From: Euborellia annulipes
Lineage: Eukaryota > Arthropoda > Insecta > Dermaptera > Anisolabididae
DNA length: 64,000 bases
NCBI GenBank assembly: GCA_023213315.1
Contig: JAKCPI010001785.1
Span: 78,420-142,419 of the forward strand
Direction: 5' to 3'
Shown here in pieces: positions 22,515-32,271 of the stretch. The position numbers were made by a program, and so were the translations under genes. How positions within the stretch are numbered: position 1 is the stretch's first letter; every line of letters begins with the position of its first letter. The notes under the pieces are model-generated. The model saw only the letters and a list, made by a program, of their open reading frames with translations. It was not told where the DNA came from and ran no database searches.

Positions 22515-23726
22515 ATGTTTTATTCAACTTCTGGATTAGAAGTGAAAGATAAAACAGGAAAAGTTGAGAACACCGATGTGATGAAAGATTTGAAAAAAGA
22601 AAATTCACAGACTGAATCTCGTGAAGTGTTTTATTTGTTCCCTTTGGACGGAACACACAATACTTCATCGGGCCTTTGGTGGATGGACAAAAATACTTCC
22701 AATCCAACTCATCTTACACAAAATCCAGTGATAAATTCTGATGGAAGTTTATCAGAACATATCTCATCTCAATTGCCACAAATTAAACCTTCTCCGAATA
22801 AGTCGTCTTCAGATCATATTTATATAGAGACCTCAATAAACAAATCACCATCATTAGAAGATTCAGGACAACAGAAGGCTCCTTATGCGACAACAAAACC
22901 TCCTTTTGAAAAACCTTCTTATTCACATAAACCAACTTCTCAAAAACCTCCTATATTAATTACTGAAAAACCAAAGCCTCCTTTAATAAAACCACCCATC
23001 ATTCAGAAACCTTCGACAGAGAAACCAAAACCTCCATTAACACACGTCAAGCCTCCCATAATTTTAGAGAAACCACCAATTTTGGAGATTTTAGATCAAT
23101 TAAAACCTCCTTTTCCTCCTTTAGGACACCCAAAACCTCCAATTTTGGAAATACTTGAACAATTAAAACCTCCAACAAATAAGCCTCCTATTCAGAACCC
23201 TACTATAATAGATATTACTGATCTATTTAAACCTCCATCATTAAAACCACCTTCACAGGCGATAAAACCGCCGATCATCCAGATCCTTGATGAATTAAAA
23301 CCCTCAATAATTCAATTACTAGAAGAATTAAAACCTCCATCAGGCAAACCTCCATTTGAGAAACCTCCTATATTAGAATTACTAGGACAATTAAAACCCC
23401 CAGCAATCAAACCTCCTTTGCTACCACCATTAGAACTGCCCCCACCTCCACCAATATTAGAGATAGTAGAACATTTAAAACCACCTTTAATCAAACCGCC
23501 ATTTGAAAATCCCAAACCTCCACCTCAGCAGTTAAATCCAGTAATCCTACCAACTTTTATAATACTACCTCCATTATTAATTCCTTATAGCCCCTGCAAT
23601 AACTCTATGCAATTTATACATCATTCGCATGAAATAAAACCAAAGCAACAAATCTTTTTTGATGTTAAAAATCCTGAAACTTGGAAGACAATACCAAAAA
23701 ATTCTCAGAATTTAACAAATTCGTGA
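22515..23726 (+). CDS. Secreted proline-rich repeat protein, exon 2
   Basis: The exon encodes 403 residues and ends in TGA; with exon 1 the protein has 418. I do not recognise the family. Residues 1-120 of this exon are polar, with DGTHNTSSGLWWMDKN and several N-x-S/T sites. Residues 125-330 are a K-P-P-rich region built on a 13-residue unit PP-I-[IL]-x-[IL]-[LV]-[DEG]-x-L-K-PP. Seven units start near residues 187, 208, 229, 252, 264, 284 and 312 (for example PPILEILDQLKPP and PPILELLGQLKPP). The tail returns to non-repetitive sequence with one cysteine. There is no membrane helix after the signal peptide. Composition suggests an extracellular structural, mucin-like or glandular protein; this is inference. 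Codon use and the absence of stops over 1.2 kb in such AT-rich DNA show that it is real. Confidence 0.88.
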   Translation: MFYSTSGLEVKDKTGKVENTDVMKDLKKENSQTESREVFYLFPLDGTHNTSSGLWWMDKNTSNPTHLTQNPVINSDGSLSEHISSQLPQIKPSPNKSSSDHIYIETSINKSPSLEDSGQQKAPYATTKPPFEKPSYSHKPTSQKPPILITEKPKPPLIKPPIIQKPSTEKPKPPLTHVKPPIILEKPPILEILDQLKPPFPPLGHPKPPILEILEQLKPPTNKPPIQNPTIIDITDLFKPPSLKPPSQAIKPPIIQILDELKPSIIQLLEELKPPSGKPPFEKPPILELLGQLKPPAIKPPLLPPLELPPPPPILEIVEHLKPPLIKPPFENPKPPPQQLNPVILPTFIILPPLLIPYSPCNNSMQFIHHSHEIKPKQQIFFDVKNPETWKTIPKNSQNLTNS

Positions 23727-23893
23727 TTATAAGCAAAATTTCCTTCAACGCTATTATAAAATCATAATCTTCGAAGAATAATTTATTTATTTATTTATTT
23801 ATTTTTTATAATATATTTTTTTATTATAACTATTTAATATTATATTTATTATTGTAATAATTTTTATATGTCTTGATTTATACTGTATTTATG

Positions 23894-23899
23894 AATAAA
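23894..23899 (+). promoter_or_regulatory. Polyadenylation signal AATAAA
   Basis: AATAAA lies about 170 bp after the stop codon at 23726, within an AT-rich 3'UTR. It is the best-placed signal for this gene. Confidence 0.5.
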
Positions 23900-24182
23900 A
23901 TATTTATTTGCCTTATTTAAATTTCCTCAAGAGTACTAATGCAAACTTTTTTTTGCCCACATAAAAATTCAAATCAATGAATAATTGATTATTGTATTTG
24001 AATCAATGATTAATTAATTATTGTATTTGAATTTGCCGGCTCTTATCGCGATAAATAGAAAATCCTGGTGCTTAGGCAACCAATAATGAAGAAAAGAATT
24101 GCTGGTTGCAATTTCTTCGTTCGAAGGAGAAAATATACTTTGTTTTACAAATTAAATTTAAATTAAGAAATAATTAACTTAC

Positions 24183-24279
24183 CTGAAAGGAAGGGCTGTA
24201 TTTCCGCATCGTGCCACCTTCTAGACCTAGAGCTGGTCATTGCAGCTGCAGCTGCTGATGCAGTTGCAGACATGATCTC
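24183..24279 (-). CDS. Second exon of an unrecognised minus-strand gene
   Basis: On the minus strand, CTCTTTTTTAG precedes the exon and the consensus donor GTAAGT follows it. It encodes EIMSATASAAAAAMTSSRS, then RRWHDAEIQPFLS, and ends after one extra base (phase 1). If 29622-29695 is exon 1, the protein starts MEIMSATASAAAAAM; otherwise the internal ATG at 24273-24271 can serve. The short alanine run is encoded by mixed GCA and GCT codons. No family is recognised from 34 residues. The next exon must lie left of 24183. I found no credible one, so it may be beyond position 1 or too short to see. Confidence 0.72.
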
Positions 24280-24382
24280 CTAAAAAAGAGGCTTCTATCA
24301 ATCACTGTTTTTTTTTCTTTTTGTTTCTACGAAATTTTCAAGCTATTCACTAAACTAGAAATTTATCCTGCGGAATTTCCAA

Positions 24383-24413
<31 letters not shown>

Positions 24414-24668
24414 GAAAAAATGGTGATATAAATTTTTCATAGTAAATGTAAATATCTATTGATGTAATTTAATCTTTAGAAAAGGAAGCCTCCATATCTC
24501 AAGGAAAGAAAATTTAATTTTTATTATTAGTATAAGAAGTCATGTTTTTTTCCTTATTTTTTTTTAAATTATCTTTATGCTTTTAATATTTTATAGTCGG
24601 CTATCATTTCAAAATATTCTTGCACAGTAGTTTGATGAATAAATTAAGAAACTAATGAATGAATGTTT

Positions 24669-24877
24669 CAAGGGCGGATACAAGGGGGTAAAGGGGGTAA
24701 TTACCCCCCCCCCCCCCGAGATTTGAAAAAAATGCCTTTTTTTTGCAAAAAAATGTATTTTTCATGTAAAATTTTAAAAATTAATACTTAAAAATTTGAT
24801 TTGTATTTATATTCTGGCAAACAAGTACAGAATGCGCCATTAAATTACTGAAATTAAGTAAAAATAGTGTGCTGTAA
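24669..24877 (+). mobile_element. hAT-type MITE family 1, truncated
   Basis: CAAGGGCGGATACAAGGGGG, a C-run, CGAGATTTGAAAAAAATGCC, TTTTTAAAATTTTACATG-type sequence and GAATGCGCC match family 1 read from its right end. The element stops at GTGTGCTG, where a SINE-A tail begins. Confidence 0.75.
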
Positions 24878-24950
24878 GTTACCGAAAAGACTGTGTGAAA
24901 GGGTGTGTGAATGGGAAAAAAAGTGTGACTGTTTAAAAAAAAAAAAAAAT
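24874..24950 (+). repeat. SINE-A tail fragment
   Basis: AAGTTACCGAAAAGACTGTGTGAAAGGGTGTGTGAATGGG then a poly-A run is the 3' block of SINE-A without its tRNA-like head. Confidence 0.65.
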
Positions 24951-25364
24951 TATTATTATTTATTTATTTAAAAGAACTGTTGGCATTAGGCCATCAGCCA
25001 TTTTTGCCACCGCTACTAAAAAAAAAAAAAAAAAAAAAAAATTACTAGCAACACTTTTTTTTTTTTGATTATTTCAATATTTTCCATCTACTATTTAATG
25101 TAAAAAAAAAAAGTTTGGATCAGGAGTTGAAAAATTGAAAAAAATGTTTTTAAAAAATAATAGCGTTTATTATTATTTTGATTATGGGGTTTGATTATTT
25201 AAGAAAAGCCTTGGAATATTCCAAATCACTTGTTGACATTCTTTTCCAGTTCTAAATATAGTTAGATTAGAGCAAAGGTATTTTTTTTTACTTTTAATAA
25301 AAAGGGAATTGTTATTTTCATCTTTTTATTCCTACACAGAGAGAGAGAGTCGAGGTTCTCGTTC

Positions 25365-25515
25365 AGTCGAGAGCGTTGCCGGGTGGTAGGCGCCCAGCTG
25401 CTTGCTCTCTTTTTGTTGTGTCTTAAGTGATTTAAAGTGAATAATTAATATAGTGTATGTAACCCACCCTGACCACCCCGTCAGCCAGCACACCCTCTTG
25501 AGCGTCTTATTAAAG
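25365..25515 (+). other. Candidate first (5'UTR) exon, plus strand
   Basis: A GC-richer 150-bp segment starts at an initiator-like TTCAGTC (TSS about 25365) and ends AAAG before donor GTAATT at 25516. It has no useful ORF: the only ATG, in TGTATGTAA, is followed by a stop. Its composition, the initiator and the donor suggest a transcribed leader exon. It could belong to the plus-strand gene whose first coding exon is at 52197, with the IR gene nested in its intron, but no continuity is shown. Its 3' end (GTCTTATTAAAG|GTAATTATT) resembles those at 54917 and 59308. Confidence 0.45.
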
Positions 25516-25699
25516 GTAATTATTATTCATTTTATCGTTGAAAAAAAAAAATGATAGAAACAAATAATTTGACTGCGAAAAACGATTCTTTTGAATATCA
25601 AATTAAATATTTTGTATTTCACTAAGGGTAGAGGGAGAATATAAGTTGTTAAAAGGGGGAGGGGAGTGAAGTGTCATTGAAAAAAAAATTAGTTTTTTT

Positions 25700-25775
25700 T
25701 TAACACTCACTTTTTTCTCATTCACACTCAACACTCACACACCCATTCACAGTCTTTTCGGCAACTCAGGCCCGT
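25700..25775 (-). repeat. SINE-A tail fragment
   Basis: AACACTCACTTTTTTCTCATTCAC to CAGTCTTTTCGGCAACTCAGGCC is the inverted SINE-A 3' block; no tRNA-like head is attached. Confidence 0.65.
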
Positions 25776-26362
25776 TATTTCTATATGACCTATATTTTTG
25801 TTAATCAATTTTACACAGGGGTGGATTAAGGGTTGAAAATTAAAATAAAATAATTTCAAAATAAAATTAAAATTAAAATAATTATTTATAAATGTATTCA
25901 AATTATTTTGAGAGTAATTCGCAGTGAAGGCTCGCATTTCATTAAAGGGGGGGGGGAGGTATGAAGGCATTAACCCCCCCCCCTGGTTAATGCCCCATCC
26001 CTACCCTATAATGCATAAAGATATTAATGTTTTGTAATACTTTTACTAAAAAATAAGTGCATTCCGTTTGAGTTAAAATTTATATTCTATATTTAGCAAA
26101 TAGTATAGTAGGATAGAAACATTTTAATGTCATTCTAAAATTTCTTATTACTGGGGCGGAGTTAATTTTTGAGAATTTCGAAACTCTCATAAACAGATAA
26201 TAATAACACTTGGTAACTTAGGAACCCATCGAATCCCTTGCAGAATTTTGTAGGGATTTTTTTCATTAGTTAGAAAAGTAAGATATGATTAGTCCACTTA
26301 GAATTTTACTGGGGTGAGTTACCGCATCTTTTTGTATATAGAACTAATCTAAATTCGGATTT
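25776..26362. other. No gene seen; GC-run MITE scrap
   Basis: The 25945-25995 stretch (G-run, AGGCATTAA, C-run, TTAATGCC) is a short inverted pair of MITE type; the rest is AT-rich without exons. Confidence 0.45.
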
Positions 26363-26645
26363 GAATTTTTACTTTCTCTTACCTATATGTATAAGTTATT
26401 ATACATGAATATACAGTATATAGAGAGAAAGTATTGGATTCATGTCAAAAATTCGATGTCGAGACTTTTACACGTTTTGAGGTCCCCTGAATCCAAAAAA
26501 GTGGTTTTTTTTGACATGGTCTGTGTGTGTCTGTTTGGGTTCAATTTAAAGCATGAAGGAATTGAGCTAGGAAGTTGAAATTTTATATTTAAGTTAGGCA
26601 CCCCCCCCCCCCCCCCAGGGCATGAAAATAAGATTTGAGAAAAAT
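26363..26645 (+). repeat. Dispersed family R, 5' part
   Basis: TTTTACTTTCTCTTACCTATAT begins the family. It continues GAGAAAGTATTGGATTCATGTC, TTTTGAGGTCCCCTGAATCC, GTCTGTGTGTGTCTGTTTGGG, AAAGCATGAAGGAATTGAGC, a C-run and GGCATGAAAATAAG. At least nine copies occur in the window. Copies share boundaries such as GGTAAGAGAAAGT at one end. There is no coding frame, and the class is not known to me. Confidence 0.8.
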
Positions 26646-26689
26646 ATTTTTCTTCACAAATGAAAGTTAGAAAAAACGAAGCCAGAATT

Positions 26690-26855
26690 TTTTCTTTAAA
26701 AAGGATATATTTTAACAGCTGTCATTTCGGTTTTGGTCAAAGTCATCCTCGGAGCTGTTGTTGTCATCCGAGGATGGCTTTGACCAAGGCCGAAACGTAA
26801 GTTGTTAAAATATATTTTTAAAGAAAAAATTCTGGTTGCGTTTTCTTCAAATTTT
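26690..26855. repeat. Inverted pair with Penelope-end-like hairpin
   Basis: Arms sharing AGAATTTTTTCTTTAAAAA and its inverse flank TCATCCTCGG and CCGAGGATGGCTTTGACC, followed by GGCCGAAACGTAAG. The layout matches that at 16401-16780, with a different stem. Confidence 0.65.
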
Positions 26856-26898
26856 CATTCCTGACACAAATTTCACCAGCCATAAAATACCCTTATAC

Positions 26899-27168
26899 CA
26901 GCGTTTTCCAAACTGTGAGGCGCGCTTCCCTAGGGAGGCGCGGACTAGTCTAAGTGGAGGCGCGAATATTGGCCCCCAGGACCAATTTCCCAAATGATTG
27001 CTAGTTTTAATATAAATAAGAATAAATAAAAAAAATAATTTTATATAAATTTATATTTTTTAGCATTAAAAATTTTTGTTTTTGTATTATTTTATAAAAT
27101 GGGGGGAGGCGTCATAACATTAATTATTTTTAAGGGAGGCGTGGTAGCATAAAGTTTGGAAACCACTG
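26899..27168. mobile_element. hAT-type MITE, family 3
   Basis: Ends CAGCGTTTTCCAAACTGTGAGGCGCG and GGAGGCGTGGTAGCATAAAGTTTGGAAACCACTG are imperfect inverted repeats of the CAGTGGTTYYCAAACT type common in hAT elements. The interior repeats GGAGGCG. The flanking 8 bp do not match clearly. Confidence 0.7.
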
Positions 27169-27308
27169 GATTAAACTGTTATAAATTATATATGCACCTC
27201 CTTATCTTTGTGAATAATATAAATTAAAAGGTTAAATTCAAATCAAATAGAAATATCTAATATTCATTTTATACTGTTACTAAAAAAAGTATTTATGTTC
27301 AGTTACTT

Positions 27309-27340
<32 letters not shown>

Positions 27341-27439
27341 TCGACAAAAATTTAAATTTTTCCTGAATCATTATACACAACAGACAAAATGAAGGAATTC
27401 AGACACACCTTAAAATAGTTTTAATATGGAAATTTAAAG

Positions 27440-27660
27440 ATCTTAATTAAATAAAAAAATTATTATGATCATATTCTAAGTTACTCTTAAGTGAACCGAC
27501 TATCAACCGTGAGTTTTTATATTCTAGGGGGAAAAACAAAGTTTGGGAAAGACTCTTAGCAGCGGCATGTAGCCTGCTCCTTTCGAAGAGTAAATCTTTA
27601 GGGAATGTCAGAGCTACTCCCTCTTTTCGTTGCATAAAGATCAATGTTCTAATCCGGGAT
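27440..27660. other. Unclassified GC-richer block
   Basis: AGTGAACCGACTATCAACCG to CTACTCCCTCTTTTCGTTGC is less AT-rich than its surroundings. It contains AGCAGCGGCATGTAGCCTGC but no open frame with splice sites and no second copy in this window. Confidence 0.35.
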
Positions 27661-27664
27661 ATCC

Positions 27665-27915
27665 TTGAGATGAATATTTTTATTTAATGAAAAAATCCTG
27701 CGCCCTCAGAATGCGATCTCTTGTGCAGTAGATCGACACTGCTCGCTATTCCAGTGGGCCCTACACTATAACTTTATTTGGATTAATATGGTCGAAGGGG
27801 GGGGATCTAAATGGCCTTCGATCTGTACGGTATTTACAAATAGAATTTTTTTTAAATTTCATTTAAGATCTTTTTGGGCATTGAAGGCCATTTAGCCCCG
27901 TCTCTATTGGCTACC
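27665..27915 (-). repeat. SINE-B copy with tRNA-like head
   Basis: In reverse complement GGAATAGCGAGCAGTG and GAGATCGCATTCTGAGGGCGC resemble A and B boxes. On the plus strand the tail blocks AAGATCTTTTTGGGCATTGAAGGCCATTTAG and TTGGCTACCAATCC follow. Confidence 0.5.
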
Positions 27916-28175
27916 AATCCAAAGATATGAATTTTTCGAATTTTTAAAATTATCTTTTATTTTTTTACAATATTTGCTCTAGTGTTTATTAAAAATCAAT
28001 GAAAAGAGATATTTTATTCCTTGGATTAGGAAAATATTGTGTCAAATTTAGTCGTTAAGATATCAAATAAATAAAAAACTTTTATTTACTGCTGTTGTCG
28101 AGGGCATCGCTCAAATATTGGAATATAATACTTCCTCCGTCCCAAATTAGTTACTACATATGAATATTTTTCTTC

Positions 28176-28421
28176 GCTCAGGGGCCCACGTCTTGTGGGT
28201 ACGTGGATGGCGACCACGAGCTGCCCGAGCTGGGACAGGCAGTCCTTCAGTTCTTTGTATGTCTATCTCTTCCTCCTCTTTTCAACAGGCGTCAGACTGT
28301 GCAACAGGCCGTCCTGTTATATTTCTTCCGGTCGCAAAACGCATGATAGGGTTGGAGGGGAAAAGTGAGGTCCGCCGACCCCTCATCGTGGGAATAAGGC
28401 GAAGGACAGATGAAGAATAAG
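28176..28421 (+). repeat. Dispersed repeat family D
   Basis: The best-preserved unit with 12720-12961: GCTCAGGGGCCCACGTCTTGTGGGTACGTGGATGGCGACC to GAATAAGGCGAAGGACAGATGAAG. The ORFs on both strands within it are not conserved between copies. Confidence 0.8.
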
Positions 28422-28574
28422 ATTTGAATATTTTTCTACTGATTATAATTTTGTTTTGATAAATCAATGAAGTCAGTGACTGTTGGTTTAAGTAAAATAA
28501 AATGAGGCGTAGTGAAATCGCTAGAATGTGACTAATCGGAGGCTTTTTTTTGGAATGGGTGCATAAGGTCCGAA

Positions 28575-28995
28575 CAGTGGCGTCATTTGGGGGGTGCAGG
28601 GGGAGGGCATTTGCCCCCCTCCTCCCAAGGGCTCTGATTTTTATAAAATTTTATATTATTCTAAATAAAATACTCCAAAATACATCTACCAGTATACAAA
28701 CTGTACAAAATTAAACAATTAATTAAATTAAATATGTTTTGGCCAAATTTGAGTAGCCCTACCCATTTGTAAGTAAATTTTAAGAAAAAAAAATGTTTGC
28801 CCTCCCCCCCAAGAAAAATTTGCACGCTAACCCCTACACCAAGCTCCGAGGGCAGTATATAAACTGTACATAATTAAACAATTAATTAAATTAAATATCC
28901 TTTGCCCAAATTTAAGTACCTATTTGTAAGTAAATTTTAAGAAAAAAAAATGTTTGCCCTCCCCCCTCCAGGAAAAAGTTGAAATGACGCCACTA
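28575..28995. mobile_element. hAT-like MITE with internal duplication and SINE scrap
   Basis: Ends CAGTGGCGTCATTTGGGGGG and AAATGACGCCACTAG are inverted repeats. Inside, a unit with AAACTGTAC(A)AAATTAAACAATTAATTAAATTAAATAT and TTTAAGAAAAAAAAATGTTTGCCCTCC occurs twice. A SINE-A head fragment (GCACGCTAACCCCTACACCAAGC) lies between the two. A related G/C-run block lies at 12350-12385. Confidence 0.65.
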
Positions 28996-29620
28996 GTTTC
29001 AAAATGTTGCTTCGAAAAAAAATAAATAATTGTAGTAGCAAATACAAAAAGGTTAATTTAATTTTTTAAGAAATATAGCAACTAATTTAGGACATTATTT
29101 TTGAACTAAGGACGGAAGGAGTAGTATATATCACAAAAAAATTTTTTGATTTTATTAATTAATATTTATTAAAATCAAAGAAATCAAATAGATAAATTCT
29201 ATTTAAATAACAAATACATATGAACGTCTATTGCTTTTAGTGTTTATTGTGTCATATTGAAATACCCGATACTTAAAAAATCATCATAAAAAAAAAGATT
29301 GAATACAAACATAATTCGTAATAATGATTTATTTTATGACCGCGGGCTGATGATTGGCAAGCCTTAGAGAATAGAAAAAAAAACACATGCCGGATATCAT
29401 GAATTTGAAAATATTAATGAGAATCATTGATAGCAGAATTTTATTCAGAACCATAACTGTACATGCGGAAAAATACACGAGGTCTTTGTACACTTGTGTG
29501 TATTAATTCAGATGGTTTTATGTATTTACACTGAATAAGAATGAAGAGAGGAGATTTCTAAAGAAGACTTTAAAAAAGAGGAATAGGTCAGAATGTAACT
29601 TAAGCTGACTTCTCAACTTA
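28996..29620. other. Intronic AT-rich DNA, no feature
   Basis: Nothing recognised apart from A-runs; by the model for the minus-strand gene this is part of its first intron. Confidence 0.4.
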
Positions 29621-29621
29621 C

Positions 29622-29695
29622 CATTTGGGTTTCGAATTAATAAATAGACGAATGGGATCCTCTGAGGTGGGGAGACTTCAATGCACCGAACAACT
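29622..29695 (-). CDS. Candidate first exon of the minus-strand gene
   Basis: On the minus strand an initiator-like GATTCAGTTG (TSS near 29695) starts a GC-richer segment. It ends AAACCCAAATG directly before the consensus donor GTAAGT. The final ATG, in a good start context, falls exactly at the exon end. Splicing to 24279 gives ATG-GAG-ATC-ATG-TCT, in frame with the alanine-rich exon. Only the last three bases are coding. The coincidence of start codon, donor and frame is what supports the call; no transcript evidence is available. Confidence 0.5.
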
Positions 29696-29964
29696 GAATC
29701 GACTCCAATTGGAGTCGAGATTCTCTATTAGTCAGATTCCCTCCCTCATCCCTACTCGACTCCCCACTACTTGCGAATACTAATTTTATTTGCACAGTGT
29801 CGCCTTAGGAACTGTGAAGAGACGTAATTTTTTTTTTGCTCTTAGAGAGTTGAAAGGTTAACTTTATTTACTTAATTTCACAATTCATGACCGTATAATA
29901 AAACACTTTGTTTAGGTAAGAACATAGCGAATACTTATATTTAATAATAAAAATTGGCACAGAC

Positions 29965-30065
29965 CAAAAAAAAATCTGGTGTGACTGGCGCACAGCACAC
30001 AACTTTCTCTTACCTTTGGGAATCGAAAGTTGTGTTCTGTGCTTATCACACCAGATTTTTTGTGT
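29965..30065. repeat. Short palindromic repeat (TCTGGTGTGAC hairpin)
   Basis: AATCTGGTGTGACTGGCGCACAGCACACAACTTTCTCTTACC and the inverse GAAAGTTGTGTTCTGTGCTTATCACACCAGATT form the same hairpin as 60-195. TTTTGTGTCGATATATATTTAG then follows, the junction to family R. Confidence 0.7.
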
Positions 30066-30129
30066 CGATATATATTTAGTTTCCGCCAATATATTGGAAT
30101 TTAATATGTCAAATTTTTTTTTTTATTTT

Positions 30130-30235
30130 TTTTTACAAAAAACATTCACACTTTTTCTCATTCACACTCACACTCACACACACATTCACACAGTCTTTTC
30201 GGCAACTCAGGCCATTTAAGACTTTAGACGATAAC
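30130..30235 (-). repeat. SINE-A tail fragment
   Basis: ACATTCACACTTTTTCTCATTCACAC to CTTTTCGGCAACTCAGGCCATTTAAGACTTTAGACGATAACCG is the inverted SINE-A 3' block. It sits between the palindrome at 29965-30065 and the family R body at 30275, so it inserted into family R. Confidence 0.7.
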
Positions 30236-30274
30236 CGTTGTAATATATATTATCTATTGTGGGTTCAGGCATTT

Positions 30275-30795
30275 CTCTATGTCAAATTTATAAACATGAG
30301 AAAATATTTATATTTTGTTACTATGGCAACCATTTGTCCTATCTTTCCTATGAAGCACAAGAGTAAAGTATGCTTCAAACAATTTTGAGGGCAAAACGGG
30401 AATATACATTTGAAAGAGCGTCTAAAAACTAATTAATTTTTGAATTTTTATCAAAATTGTTAGAGCAAATTTTGAGAAATTCGAAAAAAACTGAAAAAGT
30501 ACATCAGTAAAGTACTAGTACCCTTTGGCCAATTTTGATTAAAAGCTTATTTTTCCGGTCCCGGGGGTGTTTAACTTAAATATAATATTTCAGCCTCATA
30601 GCTCAATTCCTTCATGCTTAAAAGTGAACACAGACAAACACACACACACAGACAGACCGCGAAAACCTCTTTTTTTGATTCAGAGGACCTCAAAACGTGA
30701 AGATCCATCAAAATTTCGACATCGAATTTTTGACATGAATCCAATACTTTCTCTATGTTAATATATATAGAGGTAAGAGAAAGTAAAAATAAAAT
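30275..30795 (-). repeat. Dispersed family R, long copy
   Basis: From ATAAACATGAGAAAATATTTATATTTTGTTAC through TTGTCCTATCTTTCCTATGAAGCAC, CTCAATTCCTTCATGC and TCAAAACGTGAAGATCCATC to GAGGTAAGAGAAAGTAAAAA. It is the inverted full body. With the palindrome at 29965 it makes an almost complete unit interrupted by a SINE-A tail. Confidence 0.8.
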
Positions 30796-30923
30796 AAAGC
30801 TAAGTAGCTAGGGCCAGTTAGTTGACCATGGATGAAGAAATCGCCCCTTAAAGTTAATCGAACTTCACAAACATTATGATGACCCGCTGGTTGCTAACGC
30901 CTTACAGCATAGCTCGTTTCATT

Positions 30924-31097
30924 CAGGGCCGGATCTAGGAGGGGGCAGTGGGTACGGCAGATATTAGGGGCCGGCAATTAAAGAAAGATTTACTAAAAAA
31001 AAGGTAAAATGATATGAATTTTGTATAGAAAATTTTAAGGAGGGAGGCGACAAATTAAATTTTGCCCCTCCTAAAAAATTTCGTAGTTCCGGCCCTG
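30924..31097. mobile_element. Short hAT-like MITE
   Basis: Ends CAGGGCCGGATCTAGGAGGGG and CGTAGTTCCGGCCCTG are inverted repeats; the interior is 170 bp with GGGGCCGGCAATTA. The 8-bp flanks do not match. Confidence 0.65.
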
Positions 31098-31289
31098 GTA
31101 AACAGCCATGTTGTCACAAAGAAACTATAATTGAATTTACATTTAATAAATTTTATCCTTGACCATGAAAATATTTTTTTAATTTAAATTTATTATTTTC
31201 TAATTATTATTTATGATCTAATGAATAACTTATTTACCGCGTAAAAGGCGGTATATGAAAATATGTTTTTACGGTATTCGTTCCTTTTT

Positions 31290-31615
31290 ATTAATTTGTC
31301 CTCTACACTGCTTAGGCCGTTTAGTGGTTTATTACATGTATGATTTATTTGAATTGTATCAATGTCAACCGGAGGATGCTCCACATGCTGATTCTTTAGG
31401 GCCACCTACCCGAGGTTCCACCGTGTTAAACGTAGAGCAACACCCACCAAGAGCGCTGAAGTGAAGCAATGATAATCATAGTGGAAATTCGAGTGGGTGG
31501 CCTCAAAATATCAGAGTGTGAAACGTCCGTCGGTGGCCATCAATTCTAGTAAATTAAATATTAATATATTCTGTAAACCCCTAAATGGTTTCAGCAACCG
31601 AAAGGGCGAAAAATA
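31290..31615. repeat. SINE-C inverted dimer
   Basis: The left part (TTAGGCCGTTTAGTGGTTTATTAC, ACCGGAGGATGCTCCACATGCTG, GGGCCACC) is the inverse of the right part (GGTGGCC, GTGTGAAACGTCCGTCGGTGG, GTAAACCCCTAAATGGTTTCAGCAACCG). Two SINE-C units thus sit head to head, an arrangement that also suits a fold-back element. Confidence 0.65.
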
Positions 31616-31639
31616 AACATCTGATTAAAAAGAGACAAG

Positions 31640-32062
31640 AATTGACATAAAGAGGGATGAAGTCTAAATGACCTCCGATGCCGAAAAAGACAAGAAAAAA
31701 AAAATAATTTAAATTCTTTATTTAATTTCCTTGGCTGCTACGTCTCTTATATCCAAGAAAATTTGAATATTTTCTTAAAATTTTGTTAAACATCATTGAG
31801 TAAAAGTTAATTTTGTAAATAAAAAGCTACGACTTCGATATCCACGGTCCGCAATCAGAGCAAATTAAGGAAATGATAGGACTTGGTTAACAAACGAAGA
31901 AAAAAATTTCTTATTTGTTTTTTAACTTAATAAAATAAAATTTTCGCACTGCGTCGCAGGCTACAAAATTTATTTCACTTGAATTGGATTGGGCCAATCA
32001 AATGAAATATATAGGGATGGCCTGCGATGCCGAAAAAGATCTTAAAACGAATTAAAAAAAAA
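31640..32062 (+). repeat. Two SINE-B pieces
   Basis: AAGAGGGATGAAGTCTAAATGACCTCCGATGCCGAAAAAGAC (31650-31695) is a 3' block. CGCACTGCGTCGCAGGCTAC, TTTCACTTGAATTGGATTGGGCCAATCAAATGAAATATA and GATGCCGAAAAAGATCTTAAAACG then a poly-A run (31947-32062) make a longer copy. Confidence 0.65.
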
Positions 32063-32271
32063 AAAAAAAAAAATTAGATCTACTGGTATTTATATACTGA
32101 ATACAATTCTTATTATTTTCTTCTGATTATATTCAATAGACTTATGAGCTGTGTTTACTGTATAATGAACCCTATAACAGGATTAAATTACAGGCCTATT
32201 TAACTAACAATTTATTATTAGTGAGATATTTAAGCGACTGAACGCAAAAAAGATGCATAATAATTTAATCT

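Noticed and set aside
23312..23515. 67-residue glycine-rich minus-strand frame
   Set aside because: It is the antisense shadow of the Pro-Pro repeats of the secreted protein gene.
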